From positions 1,240,001 through 1,304,000 of the forward strand of contig NZ_CP139302.1 of NCBI RefSeq assembly GCF_034092375.1: 64,000 bases of DNA, written 5' to 3'. A program made the position numbers and the translations under genes. Origin of the DNA: Prochlorococcus sp. MIT 1300. GTDB lineage: Bacteria > Cyanobacteriota > Cyanobacteriia > PCC-6307 > Cyanobiaceae. Under the pieces are notes generated by a model. The model was not told where the DNA came from. It did not search any database and worked only from the letters and a program-made list of their open reading frames with translations. Shown piece by piece: positions 27,198 through 36,692 of the stretch (its first letter is position 1; each line of letters begins with the position of its first letter).

Positions 27198-27395
27198 TTA
27201 AGCGTAGGGGAGCATCAAGCTCACATTTTCCGCATCCCTCTCGTTTACAACAGCTTTGGTCGCAAGATGTCGCTTAAGTTTTGGACTCTTGTGATCTAAG
27301 AGATGATTGCGGAAGGCACGTCTACGCAAGAATTTGCCTGTACCAGTTGCTTTGAACCGCTTAGCGGCTGCTTTGCGGGTCTTCAGCTTTGGCAT
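27198..27395 (-). CDS. rpmI: 50S ribosomal protein L35
   Basis: Small basic large-subunit protein. The start is the ATG at 27395 ([20 protein letters not shown]), giving 65 residues; an earlier in-frame ATG at 27425 is not used by the family. The rest reads [20 protein letters not shown], as in other L35 proteins. It leads rpmI-rplT. The 89 bases up to the divergent SpoIID gene must contain promoters for both directions. Confidence 0.97.
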   Translation of the reverse strand: MPKLKTRKAAAKRFKATGTGKFLRRRAFRNHLLDHKSPKLKRHLATKAVVNERDAENVSLMLPYA

Positions 27396-27484
27396 GTCCC
27401 ACCCAAAATGCACAAATATCAACACTACTGCCTAGACCTCCCTAAAGCCAAGCCCGAGACTATGTATTAATCAAAATTTGTTCA

Positions 27485-29092
27485 ATGGCGGCAAAAAAAA
27501 ATTCAACAAAATGGCTTTCTAGTCCTTTCTGGATGAGTGCTGGGATCCTTGTGCTTACTTTGTTTTGTGGGGCTTGTAAACCTGATTCCTCTAGTTCAAC
27601 GGGTAAAGAAATTTCTATAAGTGCGAAATCATTAGATGTTCCTCCGACTCATAGAAAGGTTCCTTTGCCCCCGCTGATTGTGCCTTCAAATCCAGTTATA
27701 TGGGTTTCTTTAGCTTCCCATTTGGGGGGGAGGTCGACTGAAGGTGTTCCTGTGGCTCCTCTTGTACTCAAAAGTCCTGATACACCTTTGGTCCTTCGTG
27801 ATGCGAATGGCTTGGAATATCAAGCCTTAGAGATTCTCCTGAAATGGCAGAGTTTTCCTTTGGGGAGCCCATACAAGATTTCTCGCAAGGTTGCAGGTCC
27901 ATTTGCAAGTTTTGAATCTGCTGAGCGTTTTGCTTTCGAATTACGTAATTCGGGATTGCATCCTGTAATAGCTCGCCCAGGTGAATGGGAAGTTTGGTTG
28001 CCTAAGGGGATTTCATTTTCTGCAAGTGTTCCAATGGAATTACGTGAGCAGACAATTGTCACATCCATTCAACCGGTTCTTCAAATTAATGGCTCTGAAA
28101 AGGTTTTAAAAGGTCCTATCAATATAGAAGCTAATAGTGGATTGATTTGGGATGGGGGGGTTTACCAAGGTCCTTTTGTTTTGCAAGCTGATGCTTATGG
28201 CAGCTGGACTCTGGTTGAGAAAGTTCCATTACAGCGTTATTTAGAGGGAGTTGTTCCACATGAAATTGGCTCATCTTCTCCCAAAGCTGCTTTAGGTGTG
28301 CAGGCTGTACTTGCAAGAACATGGGCTTTAGCAAATAGCCATAGGTTTTTGATTGATGGATATCATCTTTGTAGTAATACTCAGTGTCAGGTCTATAAAG
28401 ATCCCAACTACGCGAATTCACTGGTTAAAGAATCTATTAAAGAAACTGCTGGTTTTATTTTGAGTTCAAATAAAAAACCTATTCATGCTGTTTATCATGC
28501 AAGCAATGGAGGCGTTATTGCTTCCGGGACTGAGGCATGGGCAATTGACCCTTTGCCTTATTTAAAGACTAAGTTGGATGGTCCGCCTTCCTGGAACAGG
28601 AGTTATAGACTTCCTTTAAGCACAAGTGTCGATGTTAAGGATTTACTCAAAAGGGGCAAAGAGGCCTATGGGAGTAACCATAGACGTTTTCGATGGACTA
28701 TGACTCTTACAGATTCGGCCTTGAAAGATGCTTTGGGCGAGCAGGGTAAGAACTTGATTCTTCCTTTGGAAGTTAATGTTTTAAAACGTGGAACAAGTGG
28801 AAGAGTATTAACGCTACAAGTGAGGGGGAAAAAGCAAAAATTTTCAGTGATATTAACTTTAGATGCTATTCGACGTCGATTACCTCAGCTCCCCAGCACC
28901 CTTTTTGTTGTTTCGTCACCAAGTGAAGGAGACTGGCGTTTTGCAGGTGGAGGATTTGGCCATGGTGTAGGTCTTTCCCAAGCAGGAGCAATAGATTTGG
29001 CGTCCCGAGGATGGCCTATAGAACGGATTCTTGATCATTACTATCCAGGAACTAATTATGCTCCTTTGCCTGGCTTTTCAAAAGCCCCTTAG
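27485..29092 (+). CDS. SpoIID/LytB-domain lipoprotein (putative peptidoglycan-modifying)
   Basis: 535 residues. A lipoprotein signal (SAGILVLTLFCGAC, lipobox Cys31) anchors it outside the cytoplasmic membrane. The C-terminal SpoIID/LytB core shows PLQRYLEGVVPHEIGSSSPK, LGVQAVLARTWALANSHRF, YHASNGGVIASGTEAW and GGGFGHGVGLSQAGAIDLAS. SpoIID of sporulating bacilli is a lytic transglycosylase. Cyanobacteria do not sporulate, so the family here probably works in wall remodelling or septation, an inference. The N-terminal 250 residues are without a named domain. The next gene, a GT2 enzyme, follows 24 bases on. Confidence 0.88.
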   Translation: MAAKKNSTKWLSSPFWMSAGILVLTLFCGACKPDSSSSTGKEISISAKSLDVPPTHRKVPLPPLIVPSNPVIWVSLASHLGGRSTEGVPVAPLVLKSPDTPLVLRDANGLEYQALEILLKWQSFPLGSPYKISRKVAGPFASFESAERFAFELRNSGLHPVIARPGEWEVWLPKGISFSASVPMELREQTIVTSIQPVLQINGSEKVLKGPINIEANSGLIWDGGVYQGPFVLQADAYGSWTLVEKVPLQRYLEGVVPHEIGSSSPKAALGVQAVLARTWALANSHRFLIDGYHLCSNTQCQVYKDPNYANSLVKESIKETAGFILSSNKKPIHAVYHASNGGVIASGTEAWAIDPLPYLKTKLDGPPSWNRSYRLPLSTSVDVKDLLKRGKEAYGSNHRRFRWTMTLTDSALKDALGEQGKNLILPLEVNVLKRGTSGRVLTLQVRGKKQKFSVILTLDAIRRRLPQLPSTLFVVSSPSEGDWRFAGGGFGHGVGLSQAGAIDLASRGWPIERILDHYYPGTNYAPLPGFSKAP

Positions 29093-29116
29093 AGTCCATG
29101 AACTTCTTCACCAATT

Positions 29117-30442
29117 ATGGCCGCAGCTTTTGCTCGTATTGGTGACAATCGTCAAGTTAAGACAGCATTGTTTTTAATTGCTTGTGGATGGGCAGGAGCA
29201 GCTCCACATTTTTTGCTGACTCAAGCTACCAAGCTTGTCCCTGCAATCGCTTTGGCAATTTTGCTAGGTGGATATGGTTTGCAAAAAGTACTTGTGGATC
29301 GAAGAAAGACTTTTTTGAATACCTTAGAAGTTCCAATTGATTTAGCGGATGCCGGAGATTGGCCTTCGGTGGATGTTTTGGTCGCTGCTAGAGATGAAGA
29401 GGCAGTCATTACAAGGTTGGTTGAACGCCTGAGTGCTCTTCGCTATCCCGAAGGGAAGCTGAGCATTTGGATTATTGATGATGGCAGTCAAGATCGAACG
29501 CCAATATTGTTAAAGAATTTGCGCGAACAATTTCCCATATTGCATGTGATTTGCCGTGATAAGGATGCTGGTGGTGGTAAATCAGGTGCTCTAAACGCAG
29601 CTCTGACCTCTGTCAATGGTGATTGGTTGCTTATTCTTGATGCGGACGCACAATTTCAGCCTGAATTGCTATTGCGTGTAGTTCCTTATGCAGAAAAGGC
29701 TGGTTGGTCGGCGGTTCAGCTTCGCAAAGCTGTTGTCAATGCTCAACAAAATCTTTTAACTCGTGTTCAGGCTATGGAAATGGCCATGGATGCATTAATA
29801 CAGAAAGGTCGACTGGCGGGAGGGGGTGTTGCTGAATTGAGAGGGAATGGTCAGTTGTTACAGCGTGAAACTCTTCAAAGATGTGGTGGATTTAATGAAG
29901 AAACAGTTACTGATGATTTGGATTTAAGTTTTAGATTTTTAACTCTTCGAGCAAAGATTGGGATCCTTTGGAATCCTCCTATTCAAGAAGAGGCCGTTGA
30001 GACTTTCTATGCTCTATGGCGGCAACGTCAGCGGTGGGCAGAGGGTGGTTTGCAGCGATTTTTTGATTATTGGCCAGTTTTGACCTCAAAGCAATTATCT
30101 ATTTCACAACGTTTTGACTTGTCTTGTTTTTTCCTTTTGCAGTATGCGCTGCCAGTTGTGTCTATATCGGATTTAATAACCACTATTTTTGTAAGGACAA
30201 CTCCTTCATACTGGCCCTTATCAATAGTTGCATTTTTGGTTTCCGGCTTGGCTTATTGGCGAGGTTGCCGTACCAAGAGCGAGGGACCAACATTGCCTGC
30301 ACCAACTTTTGGGTCATTGTTAATAGCAATAATTTACTTAGTCCATTGGTTTGTAGTTATCCCTTGGGTCACAATCAAAATGGCAATCTTTCCTAAACGG
30401 TTGGTTTGGGTAAAAACCACTCATGCTGGGCGACAAAGTTAA
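29117..30442 (+). CDS. membrane glycosyltransferase family 2 (BcsA-like)
   Basis: Processive-type GT2 of 441 residues. Two N-terminal hydrophobic spans (VKTALFLIACGWAGAAPHFL, ATKLVPAIALAILLGGYGL) are followed by the GT-A core with DDGSQDRTPIL and DADAQFQPELLL. Then come ELRGNGQLLQRE, TDDLDLSF, and the QRQRW motif of processive enzymes. C-terminal membrane spans follow (TFGSLLIAIIYLVHWFVVIP). Cellulose- or chitin-synthase-like relatives carry the same motif set, but the product polymer is unknown. Paired with the SpoIID lipoprotein gene and convergent with dnaX. Confidence 0.87.
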   Translation: MAAAFARIGDNRQVKTALFLIACGWAGAAPHFLLTQATKLVPAIALAILLGGYGLQKVLVDRRKTFLNTLEVPIDLADAGDWPSVDVLVAARDEEAVITRLVERLSALRYPEGKLSIWIIDDGSQDRTPILLKNLREQFPILHVICRDKDAGGGKSGALNAALTSVNGDWLLILDADAQFQPELLLRVVPYAEKAGWSAVQLRKAVVNAQQNLLTRVQAMEMAMDALIQKGRLAGGGVAELRGNGQLLQRETLQRCGGFNEETVTDDLDLSFRFLTLRAKIGILWNPPIQEEAVETFYALWRQRQRWAEGGLQRFFDYWPVLTSKQLSISQRFDLSCFFLLQYALPVVSISDLITTIFVRTTPSYWPLSIVAFLVSGLAYWRGCRTKSEGPTLPAPTFGSLLIAIIYLVHWFVVIPWVTIKMAIFPKRLVWVKTTHAGRQS

Positions 30443-30457
30443 TATTATAGCTTTTAT

Positions 30458-32206
30458 TTAGGATTCTATGTCTATTACTTTTCCATTAAAGAAATCAGCA
30501 AGATTTTGAGCTTTATTCTCAATCTCATCTTGTTTGGCTGGTGAAATTTCGTCTGAGTTACTGTCATTTATTGCTTCTTTTTTTGACGCAGAATCATCTG
30601 CTTTGTTTTGGATTGTCTTTGTATTAATAATTGGCTTACTAAGTCTCTCAGGATTTGAATTATTTACTGGAGAAGATGATGTTGGTTGATTTACTGGACT
30701 TACGGTATTTTGTTTTTGGATTATCAGCCGTCTAGAAGCGCCTAGTGCCTTGCCAAGTGCTTCCTCTAGAAGGGCCGCACGACTTTGAACCATGCTCATC
30801 CAGTTTTCCGAAACTTCAACCACTGCTTTATCTCTAGTGAGTTGGACTAATTTGGCTTGTTGAGAAAGCAACATTCTGGTTGATGGTAGTTCTAATCGGC
30901 CTAATACTTGTTGCCATAGTTCAGGTAATTTTTTAGAGGCATAATCTTCTATTTTGTTCGCATTATTTGAAATCAATTGTGGAGCTCTTTCATTTGCTTG
31001 AAGATCTGTATTTATTTGTTTTGATTGAGTTTGTGAAGGTATGGATGGTTTTGCCGATCCAGCTGACCCTTGCAGGATTTCTTTAGGTTGAATTTCTTGT
31101 ATGTTTTTATTTTGGTTTACTGAATGCAACATACTTAGGAGGAGTACTTCAAGCCAAAGACGTGGTTGCATACTTTGTCGCAATTGGTATTCAGTACCTT
31201 TTAAGTTATGTTGCCAGCTTAATAGCTTTGAATGTTCAAGATCTTTCGAGATAGCTACTAGCTTCTTATGACTTTGGGCGGAAACACTTGTGAGTTCCTC
31301 TCGATTTGGAGCGGCTATGATAATAATTAGGTCCCGTAATATTTCGGTGATTCCCTGGAGAATTGCTATTGGCTCTCTACCTTTTTCTATAAGCTCTCTA
31401 CAAGTTTCTATAATATTCAAAGGTTGTTCAATTATTAAGGCATTTACTAATTTTATTAGTTCTTCCTCAGGCACTGCACCCAATAACTCCCAGATTGTTT
31501 CTGGCTTAATGGGCCCTGGCATTAGGCTTACTTGATCTAATAAACTTTCTGCATCCCTTAACCCTCCTTGAGATCTTTGAGATATTACTTTGATTGCTTC
31601 TTTCGTAATTTCTATATCTTCTTTAGAGGCGATAAATGACAGATGATTCTCTATTGCTTCAAGTCTTATTCTTCTAAACTCAAAGCGTTGACACCTGCTA
31701 AGGATAGTAGGCAATACTCTTTGAGGATCAGTTGTGGCTAGAACAAATACAACTTGGGGAGGTGGTTCTTCTAATGTTTTTAGAAGAGCATTAAATGCTG
31801 CAGTGGAAAGCATATGGCATTCGTCAATTACATATACTTTCCATCGAGCTTGCACAGGAGCAAAACGCGATCTTTCTATCAATTCTCGAATATTATCAAC
31901 ACCTGTATTGGAAGCAGCATCTATTTCGATTACATCTAGTGCGGTGCCTTTTGTAATTGCCTGACAGATTTCACACTTACCACAAGGTTCAGGAGTGGCG
32001 GTTTCGCTACTAAGACAATTTAATGAACGTGCAAGTATTCTTGCACTGGATGTTTTACCCGTACCTCTTGGCCCACTGAATAGATATGCTGTCGCTATTC
32101 GATTGGTAACTATGGCTTGACTCAGTGTTTCTGAGATAGCCTCTTGCCCTACCAACTCTCGAAAGCTTTGGGGTCGGTATTTATGGTGAAGTGGTTGGTA
32201 AACCAT
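30458..32206 (-). CDS. dnaX: DNA polymerase III subunit gamma/tau
   Basis: Clamp-loader ATPase that opens the sliding clamp and organises the replisome. The 582-residue protein begins HHKYRPQSFRELVGQEAISE. It has Walker A GPRGTGKTSSARILARSLNC, a zinc module (CGKCEIC), and Walker B/DExH (VIDECHMLSTAAFNALLKTL). Sensor segments and a Ser/Asn-rich C-terminal linker follow. Tau-like length. It is last in the minus-strand run tig-clpP-clpX-LRAT-dnaX, starting 33 bases after the LRAT gene. holA, its delta partner, is at 47.2 kb. Confidence 0.96.
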   Translation of the reverse strand: MVYQPLHHKYRPQSFRELVGQEAISETLSQAIVTNRIATAYLFSGPRGTGKTSSARILARSLNCLSSETATPEPCGKCEICQAITKGTALDVIEIDAASNTGVDNIRELIERSRFAPVQARWKVYVIDECHMLSTAAFNALLKTLEEPPPQVVFVLATTDPQRVLPTILSRCQRFEFRRIRLEAIENHLSFIASKEDIEITKEAIKVISQRSQGGLRDAESLLDQVSLMPGPIKPETIWELLGAVPEEELIKLVNALIIEQPLNIIETCRELIEKGREPIAILQGITEILRDLIIIIAAPNREELTSVSAQSHKKLVAISKDLEHSKLLSWQHNLKGTEYQLRQSMQPRLWLEVLLLSMLHSVNQNKNIQEIQPKEILQGSAGSAKPSIPSQTQSKQINTDLQANERAPQLISNNANKIEDYASKKLPELWQQVLGRLELPSTRMLLSQQAKLVQLTRDKAVVEVSENWMSMVQSRAALLEEALGKALGASRRLIIQKQNTVSPVNQPTSSSPVNNSNPERLSKPIINTKTIQNKADDSASKKEAINDSNSDEISPAKQDEIENKAQNLADFFNGKVIDIES

Positions 32207-32239
32207 GCTGATAGGTTAACTGTCAGGAGGGTAAAAGAT

Positions 32240-32917
32240 TTAGATTTGATTGTTGGACTTGGCCAGCAAGATATTAATTCCTTCTTCTAGATTTTTAAGT
32301 TTAGTAAGCTCGTCGGCAATAATTTGACCTTTTACTAAAAGAGGTGAAGAATTAATTTCTTTTGATTTTTTCAGCCGCGTATTTGGCGAACTTGTTTTAT
32401 TTTCTTCTATTTCTTCCAGTATTTGTTCAAGTTTTTTCAACAAGATAGTCTGTATATTTATTAATTCTGTCAACCTTTTTTGGGCTATTTTTTTTGAGTC
32501 TAAATCAAGAGATTTTTTTTGGAGCAATAGGTTTAATCCTTTCCATAGCAGATCAGGGATTGCATTGCCTAAAGCCTTCGCACCTAATATGCTTTTTTGA
32601 GATAAGTTTTCCAGTTGAACACTTCGATGACGCCCTGTTTTGCACCAGTTGGCAAAATGTTCACAGTTGTTAAATAGTAAGTTATATTTTTGTTCTCCTA
32701 TGCGACTCATGGCTCGCCTAAGAGTAACTCCTGCAGATACTGCCTCGTCATGATCAACTATTTGGATAACTTCTCCACCAGCAAATTCATTCATAGGACT
32801 CCTTAGGATTTCTCGCCCTTCTAAGTAATGAGCCACCGTTCCATCGCCTAGGTCTATGCCATGATGTTGAAATAAACCATGCTGCCTAGCTACCTGAAGA
32901 TGGTCGCCAGCAACCAT
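32240..32917 (-). CDS. LRAT-domain (NlpC/P60-fold) protein of unknown function
   Basis: 225 residues. The N-terminal 110 residues form a lecithin:retinol acyltransferase-like domain: GDHLQVARQHGLFQHHGIDL with the catalytic-position His18, VAHYLEG with a second His, and the nucleophile region LLFNNCEHFANWC with Cys85. These match the permuted NlpC/P60 papain-like triad of LRAT, H-rev107 and phage/bacterial relatives, which act as thiol acyltransferases or phospholipases. The C-terminal half is a charged coiled coil (KKLEQILEEIEENKTSS). The gene begins four bases after clpX, so it is probably co-translated. Substrate unknown. Confidence 0.82.
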   Translation of the reverse strand: MVAGDHLQVARQHGLFQHHGIDLGDGTVAHYLEGREILRSPMNEFAGGEVIQIVDHDEAVSAGVTLRRAMSRIGEQKYNLLFNNCEHFANWCKTGRHRSVQLENLSQKSILGAKALGNAIPDLLWKGLNLLLQKKSLDLDSKKIAQKRLTELINIQTILLKKLEQILEEIEENKTSSPNTRLKKSKEINSSPLLVKGQIIADELTKLKNLEEGINILLAKSNNQI

Positions 32918-32921
32918 TGGA

Positions 32922-34286
32922 TTAGGCAGTCTCTGATTCTTGTTCGGTTCTTTCTTCAGTTGGATTTAAGGGTAAGATTTTTGTACCAGTATGAGCGTCT
33001 ACCATTGATCTAGTCACTGTGAAGTTTTTTACATCCTTATTAGATGGAAGGTCATACATAAGATCAAGCATTAGCTCTTCAACTATTCCTCTTAATGCTC
33101 TGGCCCCTGTTTTTCTTCTGAATGCTTCTTGGGCAATTGCTTCGACTGCTGTTGTCTCAAATTCCAATTGAACATTATCCATACTTAAAAGGGTACTGAA
33201 TTGTTTTACGAGTGCATCACGTGGTTCTGTAAGAATTGATTCCAATGCTTGAGCATCGAGAGGTTCCAATACAGCACTTACAGGCATTCGCCCAATAAAT
33301 TCTGGTATGAGTCCATACCTGACTAAGTCATCAGGTTCGAGACTTTTGAGTATATGAGTTGTATTTAGCTCACGATTTATTCGAGTGCGGCCGCGACTTT
33401 CACTTTGCATAAAACCGATGCTGTTGCGCCCGAGTCTTTTTTGGACAACTTCTTCTAGACCTACAAATGCTCCACCACACACAAAGAGGATTTGACTTGT
33501 ATCGATTTGAATGCAGTCGTGGTGAGGGTGTTTTCTACCTCCTTGAGGAGGCACATTTGCGATGGTTCCTTCAAGCATTTTTAATAAGGCTTGTTGGACC
33601 CCCTCTCCAGAGACGTCTCTAGTAATGGAAGGGTTCTCGCTTTTTCGAGCAATTTTGTCGATTTCATCAATATAAATAATTCCTCTTTGCGCTTGATCAA
33701 CATCCATATCTGCTTGTTGAAGCAGCCTCAGGAGAATATTTTCGACATCCTCTCCTACATACCCAGCCTCTGTGAGTGTTGTTGCATCAGCAACTGCAAA
33801 AGGAACATCTAGTAATTCAGCAAGTGTTTGTGCAAGTAATGTTTTGCCGCAGCCAGTTGGCCCAATTAAAAGAATATTTGATTTTTGCAATTTGGTAGAT
33901 GTTTGATCAGCTTCTGCTTTTCCATCTCCTTGCCATGCAAGGCGCTTGTAGTGGTTATATACAGCCACTGAAAGAACTTTTTTTGCTGCTTCCTGACCAA
34001 CTACCTGTTGATCAAGGAAATTTTTGATTTCGAGTGGCTTAGGTATTGACGCAAGAGTCGGGGCTGGTTTCCCACTATTTCGAACTAACTGAGAGCCTTT
34101 GCGAACAGTGTCCCCATTGTTGCGGGGATTACCCTGGCTGTCTAAAAGCTCTTCATCCAAAATCTCGTTGCAGAGATCTATGCATTCATCGCATATATAC
34201 ACGCCAGGACCTGCGATTAGCTTTCGTACTTGCTCCTGGGATTTCCCGCAAAAGGAGCATTTCAGATGGGCGTCGAACTTAGCCAT
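32922..34286 (-). CDS. clpX: ATP-dependent Clp protease ATP-binding subunit ClpX
   Basis: AAA+ unfoldase that feeds tagged proteins to ClpP. The 454-residue sequence has the N-terminal zinc-binding domain ([17 protein letters not shown], then [11 protein letters not shown]) and Walker [19 protein letters not shown]. Walker [10 protein letters not shown] and the long insertion with [13 protein letters not shown] and IRGF-type segments follow. A C-terminal helical domain ends [20 protein letters not shown]. It follows clpP by 115 bases and precedes the LRAT gene by four, so the clpX transcript likely extends into the LRAT gene and dnaX. Confidence 0.97.
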   Translation of the reverse strand: MAKFDAHLKCSFCGKSQEQVRKLIAGPGVYICDECIDLCNEILDEELLDSQGNPRNNGDTVRKGSQLVRNSGKPAPTLASIPKPLEIKNFLDQQVVGQEAAKKVLSVAVYNHYKRLAWQGDGKAEADQTSTKLQKSNILLIGPTGCGKTLLAQTLAELLDVPFAVADATTLTEAGYVGEDVENILLRLLQQADMDVDQAQRGIIYIDEIDKIARKSENPSITRDVSGEGVQQALLKMLEGTIANVPPQGGRKHPHHDCIQIDTSQILFVCGGAFVGLEEVVQKRLGRNSIGFMQSESRGRTRINRELNTTHILKSLEPDDLVRYGLIPEFIGRMPVSAVLEPLDAQALESILTEPRDALVKQFSTLLSMDNVQLEFETTAVEAIAQEAFRRKTGARALRGIVEELMLDLMYDLPSNKDVKNFTVTRSMVDAHTGTKILPLNPTEERTEQESETA

Positions 34287-34401
34287 CGGGCTCTAGTCGC
34301 TTCAAGTAAGAGGATCACAGATCTGACAGAGGTGTCAGCCTGAACTAACAGGATCGTCCCGAAATGGAGCTGCGTCAGCTTTCCGTAACGATTCAGATGT
34401 T

Positions 34402-35058
34402 CTAGAGACTGTCAACAACTTGATCTATCAGGCCGTATTCAACCGCTTCTTGCGGGGAAAGAAAGTGGTCTCGGTCAGTATCTTCAGAGATTTTGTCTAG
34501 TGATTGACCTGTATGGTCCGATAAAAGCTTATTCAGTGTCTCTTTGAGGTAAAGGATTTCTTTCGCTTGGATTTCAATTTCCACAGCTTGACCTTGAGCA
34601 CCACCTAAAGGTTGATGAATCATGATCCTGGCATTTGGGAGAGCCAGTCTTTTCCCTTTGCTTCCACCTGATAGCAAGAAAGCACCCATACTTGCCGCTA
34701 AGCCATAGCAAATGGTGACTATGTCAGGTGCTACTTGTTGCATGGTGTCGTAGATGGCTAAACCTGCTGTTACAGAACCACCTGGAGAGTTGATGTAGAT
34801 GCTGATATCTTTTTCTGGATCTTCAGCTTCTAGGAAAAGCATTTGAGCGACTAATGCATCTGCAACTTGGTCATTAACCTCTGTTCCTAGAAAAATGATT
34901 CTCTCTCGTAGGAGCCGTGAGTAGATATCAAATGCTCGCTCGCCTCTACCTGACTGTTCAATGACCGTCGGCAAAACTCCATGGGCTGATGAAGGAAGAT
35001 GTCCTTTCCATTGGTTGTGGATTGGGTGGGTGCGATAAGCATTAATCACGCTAAACAA
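34402..35058 (-). CDS. clpP: ATP-dependent Clp protease proteolytic subunit ClpP
   Basis: Serine protease chamber working with ClpX. The triad regions are [12 protein letters not shown] (Ser), [13 protein letters not shown] (His) and the Asp-containing [36 protein letters not shown] is the substrate-strand motif. 218 residues from the ATG at 35058; a GTG three codons in (35049) may be the real start, since related proteins begin at that Ile-Asn/Asp. It lies 39 bases after tig and 115 before clpX. Cyanobacteria hold several ClpP paralogues, and the pairing with clpX suggests the ClpP2-type partner. Confidence 0.95.
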   Translation of the reverse strand: MFSVINAYRTHPIHNQWKGHLPSSAHGVLPTVIEQSGRGERAFDIYSRLLRERIIFLGTEVNDQVADALVAQMLFLEAEDPEKDISIYINSPGGSVTAGLAIYDTMQQVAPDIVTICYGLAASMGAFLLSGGSKGKRLALPNARIMIHQPLGGAQGQAVEIEIQAKEILYLKETLNKLLSDHTGQSLDKISEDTDRDHFLSPQEAVEYGLIDQVVDSL

Positions 35059-35097
35059 AAATTGAGGTGTGCGTTGTGAGCAATCTATTTGTAGAAG

Positions 35098-36519
35098 TTA
35101 AGTCTTAGGGGTTTTTGAAGAAGGTTTTTTGGCTGTCGATGCGCTTTTGCCTTGATTCCCTTTTTTAGTATTTACTGTTTTTGTTGTGGGAGATTCCTTT
35201 GTTGGAGTGATTTCTATGATTTTATTATTTGTGCCTAGCCATGCCAATAATTTATCCTTCAATAAATCTTCTTCAACTATTGTTTTTAATTTATTGAAAT
35301 TGATATTGCGCTCGCCTGCAAGTTGTTGCTTGACCTCATTGAACTTTTCCTCAACCTCTTTGTCCTCTAGTTGTATGTTTTCAGATTTTGCCAAAGCATT
35401 TAGCGCTAATTTCTCTTTGAGGTTTTCTGTCGCTTCTCCTCTTGAAGACTCCATTAATGATTTAACCAGATCTTCAGTAAACATTGACTTGACATCCATT
35501 CCTTGTTGAGCAAATTTGGATGCAGTTTGTTCTACAATACTTCTGATTTCATTTTGAATTAGTGTTTCAGGAATGTCTACCTCTAATTCATTGACAATTG
35601 CTTTTACTAGTGCGTTTTTTTGGTTATTTTCGTTGCGCCTCTTAAGATCTTCTTTGAGTCTTTCTTCAAGCTCAGAGCGAAGTTCTTTGAGGGTTTTCTT
35701 GTCACTGGCTTGTTGAGCAAAAGCGTCATTTAGCTCCGGAAGCTCTCTCTGTTTTAGCTCCTTTAGCTTGATCAAGAAGAATGCTTTTCTTCCACGGGCT
35801 TTTTCATTGGGATATTCATCAGGGAATTGACACTCTACTTTTTTCTCTTGATTGGTTTGCATTCCAATAATCCCTTCAATAAAGCCAGATATCATTCGAC
35901 CTTCCTCTAAATCCACATCCATAGAATCTGAGCTCCCTCCTTCAACTTCAGTTCCATCATCTTCAAATGTTCCAGTGAAACTTATAACTGCAACATCTCC
36001 CATACTTGCAGACCGATTTTCCACTGGTACGAGGGTTGCTAATTGTTTTCTAGATTGTTCAATTAGTTCATCCACTTGACTTGGATTGAACTCTTCTTTT
36101 TCGGCTTTGGCTTCTAGGCCTGTTGTAGCTTTGAGGGTTGGAGTAGGAGATATTTCTGTTTCTAGAGTAATTGTTAATGATTGATCTGGATTAAAGGTTT
36201 GGAGTAACGCTTCGTATCCACCAGGCACTGTTGGTTCCGAGATTGGCTCGATGGCTTCTTGTTTTAGAGCTTCTTGCCATGTTGCATCAATGAGATTTTC
36301 TAAGGCAGCAGCCCTTATGCGTGTAGTGCCAATTTGCTGTATTAGGACAGCTTGGGGGACCTTGCCTTTTCTAAATCCTGGCAGCTTTACCGATTTACTC
36401 AAAATCGTTAAAGCCTTTGTATAGCTAGCTTTACAGCGATCAGCCGGGACCTCCATTTCGATTGAAAGGCGACTTCCGGGAAGTTGTTTGGTATGGACCT
36501 TTAATGTGACGACACTCAT
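35098..36519 (-). CDS. tig: trigger factor
   Basis: Ribosome-bound chaperone and peptidyl-prolyl isomerase that meets nascent chains. The 473-residue protein has the N-terminal ribosome-binding domain with KLPGFRKGKVPQAVLIQQIG, the FKBP-like domain (MGDVAVISFTGTFEDDGTEV, GFIEGIIGMQTNQEKKVECQ), and a long helical C-terminal arm. It ends in a Lys/Ser/Thr-rich tail. It heads the tig-clpP-clpX order that is widespread in bacteria. Divergent from asd with 173 bases between. Confidence 0.96.
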   Translation of the reverse strand: MSVVTLKVHTKQLPGSRLSIEMEVPADRCKASYTKALTILSKSVKLPGFRKGKVPQAVLIQQIGTTRIRAAALENLIDATWQEALKQEAIEPISEPTVPGGYEALLQTFNPDQSLTITLETEISPTPTLKATTGLEAKAEKEEFNPSQVDELIEQSRKQLATLVPVENRSASMGDVAVISFTGTFEDDGTEVEGGSSDSMDVDLEEGRMISGFIEGIIGMQTNQEKKVECQFPDEYPNEKARGRKAFFLIKLKELKQRELPELNDAFAQQASDKKTLKELRSELEERLKEDLKRRNENNQKNALVKAIVNELEVDIPETLIQNEIRSIVEQTASKFAQQGMDVKSMFTEDLVKSLMESSRGEATENLKEKLALNALAKSENIQLEDKEVEEKFNEVKQQLAGERNINFNKLKTIVEEDLLKDKLLAWLGTNNKIIEITPTKESPTTKTVNTKKGNQGKSASTAKKPSSKTPKT

Positions 36520-36692
36520 GGGTGAGCTTCATATCCAGCTCAGTACCTTAAGTAACAGTGGGTTTTCCGCTCGCCACGTATTGTGGCTTCAACGTTTTGC
36601 ATTATTCAAGGGTGTAGTTCTTGAAGAGTATTTGTTTGGGCTCTTTAGCTGGCTCGACCTCCTGCTTCTTGTTCTATAGCTGAATAAATCGA

